A stretch of 11,253 nucleotides of DNA. It comes from Fidelibacterota bacterium TCS52 (GTDB lineage Bacteria > Fidelibacterota > Fidelibacteria > Fidelibacterales > Fidelibacteraceae). The notes beneath the pieces were generated by a model. It was not told the origin of the DNA. It saw only the letters and a program-made list of their open reading frames with translations, and ran no database searches. Shown piece after piece: positions 7,198 through 11,253 of the stretch. Location: the NCBI GenBank assembly GCA_001577215.1, contig LSCC01000082.1:1-11253 (forward strand), in the 5' to 3' direction. The number at the start of each line of letters is the position of its first letter. Within the stretch, counting starts at the first letter, position 1. A program made the translations under genes and the position numbers.

Positions 7198-8340
7198 TTA
7201 ATTCATGTTTTTTAAATAATTCCACATATTTTTTTCTACTCCGCCGGCTTCATTCCCTAAACCAATAACTGTTATTTTACATCTGAATAATTTATTTATT
7301 TTCTTTTTTATTTCCAATTTATTTATTGCATTCCATATCAATATTTTTTTCGCTTCTACACCTTCTTTAATAAAACATCGTTTAGCATAATAAGAATGTG
7401 AACCGGTGATAATAATTTTATTTACATTTGTGAATTTAGAAATCCACTGACAAAACTTTTTAGTTCTAATTGGTCTGTCAGAACGAGTATTAAAAATTAT
7501 TATTTTATCATTAAATCCATCTAATTTCATTTCCCAATAATTCAAAAAGTCATTTGCTGATTCTACATCATTAACAGAAAATCCATTAATTAATTCAACT
7601 AAATTACCATTAACCTTATATTTATAAATCGGTGATTTTTCTTTTTTTAATATTTGATTTATTTTTTTACTTGCTAATTTTTGCTCTACACCTACAATTC
7701 GAGCAACTTCTAAAGCAATAGCAATATTAGAATTGAAAATTCCATCAGGAATATTTTGCAAATGTTCTGTATTTACTTCTACTACTTTACTATTTTTCTT
7801 TGATGCAACATTTTTAATTCTGCTAATATATTTTTTTTCTGACGTTACCACTGTTGCATTTTTGGGAATAGCCGAACAAATAACATCCCCATAATCATCT
7901 ATTCCACCCTGAAAATGTTCCTGATGATCATCTCTAATATTTGTTATTACATATATTTGTGGTTTAAATAATTTATTTTCTAATTTTTGCAATTCATCTC
8001 TTATTGACATGCATTCTACAACTAAATAATTAATTGATAATTTGGAACATAATCTAATCAATTTGACTTGTTCTTGTACTCTTGCAGTTCCTAAACGACG
8101 AATTATTTTTTTATTTCCATTTGGAAATATTATTGTCGGTTTGCGACCGGTAATTTTTGCTAATGTTCTTTTATTATTGGATCGCAATATTGATGAAATA
8201 TATTTAGTTACACTTGATTTTCCTCGAGTGCCATTGACATGAATTATATAATTAATTTGTTTTATTTTGTTGTTAATTGAAATAATTTCAAAACATAAAA
8301 AAATGAAAATAGTAATTAATAAAATTAAAATTAAAGTCAT
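7198..8340 (-). CDS. pgsB: Poly-gamma-glutamate synthase subunit PgsB/CapB
   Basis: ATP-dependent amide ligase of the Mur-ligase superfamily that polymerises glutamate through gamma linkages. It has 380 residues, slightly shorter than typical PgsB. An N-terminal membrane anchor (about 3-21) is followed by the nucleotide-binding loop NGTRGKSSVT (K41, S42), then RRLGTARVQEQ (81-91), ECMSI (109-113), TNIRDDHQEHF (133-143, with the metal-site histidines) and a C-terminal Rossmann-like region with FNTRSDRP (283-290). Together these separate CapB/PgsB from folylpolyglutamate synthase and the MurC-F enzymes. The residues after ECM read SIRDELQ rather than the proline-containing version I recall; this is minor. 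An 81-base gap precedes it, so it may start its own transcript. The partners PgsC and PgsW follow at once. Confidence 0.93.
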   Translation of the reverse strand: MTLILILLITIFIFLCFEIISINNKIKQINYIIHVNGTRGKSSVTKYISSILRSNNKRTLAKITGRKPTIIFPNGNKKIIRRLGTARVQEQVKLIRLCSKLSINYLVVECMSIRDELQKLENKLFKPQIYVITNIRDDHQEHFQGGIDDYGDVICSAIPKNATVVTSEKKYISRIKNVASKKNSKVVEVNTEHLQNIPDGIFNSNIAIALEVARIVGVEQKLASKKINQILKKEKSPIYKYKVNGNLVELINGFSVNDVESANDFLNYWEMKLDGFNDKIIIFNTRSDRPIRTKKFCQWISKFTNVNKIIITGSHSYYAKRCFIKEGVEAKKILIWNAINKLEIKKKINKLFRCKITVIGLGNEAGGVEKNMWNYLKNMN

Positions 8341-8421
8341 TTATTTTATTATGTTTTTATTTTTTTGCATTTGTTTAAAATTATTTTAAGAATATAATTA
8401 TAAAAATAATATTTTGGGAAT
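8341..8421 (-). promoter_or_regulatory. Largest gap in the PGA block, possible pgsBCW promoter
   Basis: These 81 bases separate the M14-like gene from pgsB and are the longest gene-free stretch in the window. Read on the minus strand, a TATAAT lies at 8402-8397, about 57 bases before the pgsB start; no convincing -35 is present. A short palindrome, TTAAAA-TTA-TTTTAA, lies at 8375-8389. Given the extreme AT content, both could be chance. Confidence 0.22.
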
Positions 8422-9291
8422 TTAATCAATTATTCCTTTTTCTTTCAAAATAATCGAAACAATTTTCATTTGATAAGATATTCTTTTTTCAAGTGGTAAT
8501 TTTTTACAAGTTTCAAGTGTAAATCCCGGAATATTAAAAAAGTATCCTGCATTCCAAGCTGCACTGTGTTTAACTGGTTTTGCCGCTAATGAAAACCGTT
8601 CAACTCCTGCTGGAATTTCTTTATTCATTTCATCAATTACAATCATTGTAATCCAGGTACTTTCCTCATTAAAAGTATAAATGATTGTTTGTCCTAATCC
8701 GTGATATTCCCCACTCTTTTGTTTATATTCAGTGTGAAATACAGGACTTTCATGCATATCAATTACAATATCAATTTTTTGTTCTTTAATTAATTCTGTA
8801 ATTTGAAAAGCTGTTTTTTCCATTGGTAATCCATGTGAATTTCCTGGATAACACCTATTTAAATTTCCTAATTCTCTATCAACAGAATCTGGAACTTTTA
8901 TTCGTCTATCATTATTTACATCAGAAATTTTGTTTGCTTCCGGAATTAAAAAAACAGTACCTTTTTTTATAATACCAGAATTAAATTTTTCTAACAATCT
9001 ATGTCCAGCTTCAAAACCAGCAGGTTCATTTCCGTGAGTACCACCAATTATTAAAATAGTGGAATCGCTTTCTTGTCCTTTAAATTGAAAAATTGGTGTT
9101 TCATACTCAGTATCTTCCATCAAATAATCAAATATTAAAGCATCTTCATTCCAATATATATTATGAATTTTTTGACTTTTTTTTGTTAAATAGGAATCTT
9201 TTCCACAAACGAATGAAGAAATAACTATAATCCAAATAAATAATTTAATAACGAATTTGCAAAAGTGTAACTGTTTTGCTTTTCCATTCAT
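8422..9291 (-). CDS. Exported succinylglutamate desuccinylase/aspartoacylase-like zinc hydrolase (M14-like)
   Basis: A 289-residue enzyme with an N-terminal export signal: a basic start (MNGKAK), then a hydrophobic core at about 13-27 ending near FVCGKD. The valine before the cysteine argues against a standard lipobox. The catalytic domain has the zinc site H86 and E89 in GGTHGNEPAG, H180 in IDMHESP, the substrate-binding N145-R146 in LNRCYPG and the general base E260 in GFTLETC. These are hallmarks of the AstE/AspA branch of M14-type carboxypeptidases, which cut amide bonds next to free carboxylates. The family members I know best are cytoplasmic, so an exported version beside ggt and pgsBCW suggests action on poly-gamma-glutamate or a muropeptide; this is inference. 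ATG 9291 is chosen over an in-frame TTG at 9303. Neither has a Shine-Dalgarno. Confidence 0.82.
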   Translation of the reverse strand: MNGKAKQLHFCKFVIKLFIWIIVISSFVCGKDSYLTKKSQKIHNIYWNEDALIFDYLMEDTEYETPIFQFKGQESDSTILIIGGTHGNEPAGFEAGHRLLEKFNSGIIKKGTVFLIPEANKISDVNNDRRIKVPDSVDRELGNLNRCYPGNSHGLPMEKTAFQITELIKEQKIDIVIDMHESPVFHTEYKQKSGEYHGLGQTIIYTFNEESTWITMIVIDEMNKEIPAGVERFSLAAKPVKHSAAWNAGYFFNIPGFTLETCKKLPLEKRISYQMKIVSIILKEKGIID

Positions 9292-9335
9292 TTTATATAT
9301 CAATCTTTATATTTTGTAATTTTTTATTTTTTATT

Positions 9336-11012
9336 TTAATATTTTTCTACAACTCCATCTCGTCTTGAATCTGCTCCACCAAAAAATAATTTTTTATCAT
9401 TATTTATTAATATTCCCTGTGCTCCACCGAAATAATTATCAAAATCCTTAAGAACTTTTATTTTATGTCCTTTCATTTTTAATTTTTCAATAACATCATT
9501 TTCAATTCGTCCTTCAACATGTAATGTTTTATTGTAAGCATGAATTCTTGGTGCTTCAATGGCATCATCAATACCCATTTCAAAATCAATAATATTAATA
9601 ATTATCTGAGCTAATGCACCAATAATTCGTGAACCACCGGGAGTACCAACAGTTAAAAACGGTTTACCATCCTTAAATAATATTGTAGGTGCCATACTAC
9701 TAACCGGTCGTTTTCCACCTTTTATTGAATTTGGACATTTTGCTTTTCCTGAAAAGTCTGCGAGTTGATTGTTTAAAATAATTCCAGTTTCTTCAACAGT
9801 AATTCCAGATCCAAACCAATGATTAATAGTTTGAGTCAATGAAACAATATTACCATCATTATCAACGACAGATAAATGTGTTGTGCTTTGAGATTCTTTT
9901 GCAACCCAATTCGGTGCTTGATAATCAAAACTTGCTTCATTAAATGAAATTTTTTCCATTAACTTTTTGGCATAAGATTTATTTGTAATTTTCTTTACAG
10001 GAACCGAATAATAATCCGGATCAGCCATGTTTGCTGCTTTATCGGCATATACAATTTTCATAATTTCAGCCAATATATGAATATATTCAGCAGAATTATG
10101 CTTCATTTTTTTAATATCATAATTTTCAAGAATATTTAATAATTCAATTAAATGAGTTCCTCCGCCTGACGGAGGTGCCGTAGATACTATTTGATAACCT
10201 CGATAAGTACCTTTTACCGGTTCTTTTTCTAATGCTTTATATTGTTTGAAATCTTCTAATGATAATAAACCATTTTTTTCATTAACTTGAGAAACAATTG
10301 ATTTTGCAATTTCTCCACTATAAAAATATTCTGGTCCATTTTTAGCTAATTTTTTAAATGTTTTCGCCAAATCCGGATTTTTTATTATTGCACCCGCAAC
10401 TGGTGGAAAATCGTCTTTAAGATAGATTTTGGCTGTCGCTTCATTCATTGAAATCAATTCATAAGCATTCGTAATCATACTTTCAAATTTTTCAGAAACT
10501 TCGTAACCTTCATTTGCATATTTTCTCGCTATTTCCGTTACTTGCGAAATATTCATAGTACCATATTTTTCTAATGCGAGACAAAGTCCGGCCACAGCTC
10601 CGGGAACTCCAATAGAATTTGGACCAAAATGAGTAAGGTGATGAAAACTTTTGTCATTTTTATAATACAATTTATCTGTTACATTTTTTGGTGCAGTTTC
10701 ACGATAATCAATCATAACTGTTTTTTCTTTATTTTTGGTTCTAACCATCATAAAGCCTCCACCACCTAGACCTGAAGAATTTGGCTCAACAACAGCAAGA
10801 GTAAAAGCAGTTGCAACGGCAGCATCAATTGCATTACCTCCAGCTTCTAATATTTGCAAACCAGCTTTAGATGCCAAAGGATGAGCACTTGCAACCATCC
10901 CATTTTTACCAACAACATCATCTGCTATCACAAATTCTTTAAATACAATTAAAACAAATAAAACTTTAATTAAAACAAAAATTCTCTTTCTAAATCTGAA
11001 AATAATATTCAT
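9336..11012 (-). CDS. ggt: Gamma-glutamyltransferase, exported (GGT/CapD-like)
   Basis: A 558-residue N-terminal nucleophile hydrolase that cleaves or transfers gamma-glutamyl groups after splitting itself into two subunits. A signal peptide (about 1-30, ending FVIADD) sends it to the periplasm or beyond. The large subunit shows AGGNAIDAAVA (57-67), GLGGGGFM (81-88) and RETAP (104-108, the carboxylate-binding arginine). Autocleavage should fall before T377 in QSTTHLSVVD, making T377 the nucleophile. The small subunit keeps LNNQLADF (413-420), KRPVSSMAPT (434-443) and the oxyanion loop GTPGGSRI (456-463). The loop between LADF and KRPVSSM is about ten residues shorter than in E. coli GGT as I recall it, a trait of enzymes that accept long polymers. 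In other bacteria CapD or GGT anchors or degrades PGA, which fits the pgsB neighbours. Glutathione or amino acid metabolism remains an alternative role. Confidence 0.93.
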   Translation of the reverse strand: MNIIFRFRKRIFVLIKVLFVLIVFKEFVIADDVVGKNGMVASAHPLASKAGLQILEAGGNAIDAAVATAFTLAVVEPNSSGLGGGGFMMVRTKNKEKTVMIDYRETAPKNVTDKLYYKNDKSFHHLTHFGPNSIGVPGAVAGLCLALEKYGTMNISQVTEIARKYANEGYEVSEKFESMITNAYELISMNEATAKIYLKDDFPPVAGAIIKNPDLAKTFKKLAKNGPEYFYSGEIAKSIVSQVNEKNGLLSLEDFKQYKALEKEPVKGTYRGYQIVSTAPPSGGGTHLIELLNILENYDIKKMKHNSAEYIHILAEIMKIVYADKAANMADPDYYSVPVKKITNKSYAKKLMEKISFNEASFDYQAPNWVAKESQSTTHLSVVDNDGNIVSLTQTINHWFGSGITVEETGIILNNQLADFSGKAKCPNSIKGGKRPVSSMAPTILFKDGKPFLTVGTPGGSRIIGALAQIIINIIDFEMGIDDAIEAPRIHAYNKTLHVEGRIENDVIEKLKMKGHKIKVLKDFDNYFGGAQGILINNDKKLFFGGADSRRDGVVEKY

Positions 11013-11024
11013 AATTTTTTAAAC

Positions 11025-11252
11025 CTATTTTATTAAACTTAATTTTATTGTTTTTCTGTAAATTTGTTTTGAATTGGAGTTTACATTTATTTTACAAAAG
11101 TAGATTCCACTCGGTAAATTATTGGCATTAAAATTTATTTTGTGAACCCCATTATTTAAAAATTTATTAACAATTAAATTTGAAACTCTCTCTCCTTTTA
11201 AATTATAAATAGTCAAATTTACAAAAGCATTCTGATTTAATAAAAATTTAAT
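11025..11252 (-). CDS. C-terminal end of a T9SS-secreted protein (type A sorting domain), 5'-truncated
   Basis: The reading frame is open to the right edge, so only the last 75 residues of a larger protein are seen; a TTG at 11216 is not a credible start. The visible part follows the type A C-terminal sorting domain pattern of the type IX secretion system: NLTIYNLKGERVSNLI, then NNGVHKINFNANNLPSGIYF and a basic end (RKTIKLSLIK). Such domains direct proteins through the outer membrane, after which they are removed or used for surface attachment. The catalytic or binding part lies outside the window, so the protein's job is unknown. It ends 12 bases before ggt on the same strand, so it could be the preceding gene of the PGA operon. 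Confidence 0.85.
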   Translation of the reverse strand: MKFLLNQNAFVNLTIYNLKGERVSNLIVNKFLNNGVHKINFNANNLPSGIYFCKINVNSNSKQIYRKTIKLSLIK

Positions 11253-11253
11253 T

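Noticed and set aside
8422..9291. Lipoprotein call for the M14-like enzyme, because of a cysteine at the end of the hydrophobic segment
   Set aside because: The residues before the cysteine (S-F-V) do not fit a lipobox, which needs a small residue at -1, so a normal signal peptide or anchor is more likely.
1..11253. Search for tRNA genes, CRISPR repeats, insertion sequences, integrases or long direct repeats
   Set aside because: None seen by eye on either strand; nearly all sequence is accounted for by genes with normal motifs, and gaps are 81 bases or shorter.

Overview
The window is AT-rich (roughly 30% GC by eye) bacterial chromosome with two convergent gene blocks that meet near position 5700. 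A type A C-terminal sorting domain of the type IX secretion system (T9SS) at the right edge, exported enzymes with Gram-negative-style signal peptides, and scarce Shine-Dalgarno sequences point to a didermic bacterium of the Fibrobacterota-Chlorobiota-Bacteroidota (FCB) assemblage. A candidate phylum such as Cloacimonadota, Marinimicrobia or Delongbacteria is possible, but the phylum is inferred, not demonstrated.

Left block (+ strand, 1-5670) is a classic housekeeping cluster: the 3' part of a YceD/DUF177 gene, rpmF (58 aa ribosomal protein L32), fabH, fabD, fabG, acpP, fabF and rnc. It holds the initiating condensing enzyme, the malonyl loader, the ketoreductase, the acyl carrier protein and the elongating condensing enzyme of type II fatty acid synthesis, flanked by ribosome and RNA-processing genes. 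plsX, which commonly sits between rpmF and fabH, is absent; only 50 bases separate them. All catalytic residues I looked for are intact.

Right block (- strand, read from 11253 down to 5709) is a poly-gamma-glutamate (PGA) locus: the 3' end of a T9SS-exported protein gene, a gamma-glutamyltransferase with a signal peptide, an exported zinc hydrolase of the succinylglutamate desuccinylase/aspartoacylase (M14-like) type, then the tightly packed trio pgsB, pgsC and pgsW. Proposed logic: PgsB (ATP-dependent ligase) and PgsC (membrane partner) make the polymer at the inner membrane. PgsW, with a large domain held between two membrane anchors, takes part in handling it. The two exported enzymes would cut, transfer or trim gamma-glutamyl chains outside the cytoplasm. 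The usual PgsA/CapA partner is not in the window.

No tRNA, rRNA, CRISPR array, insertion sequence or integrase is visible. There is no gene-free stretch longer than about 81 bases. The PGA locus, with its PgsW-type component and its uncharacterised exported M14-like enzyme, is the most interesting part.
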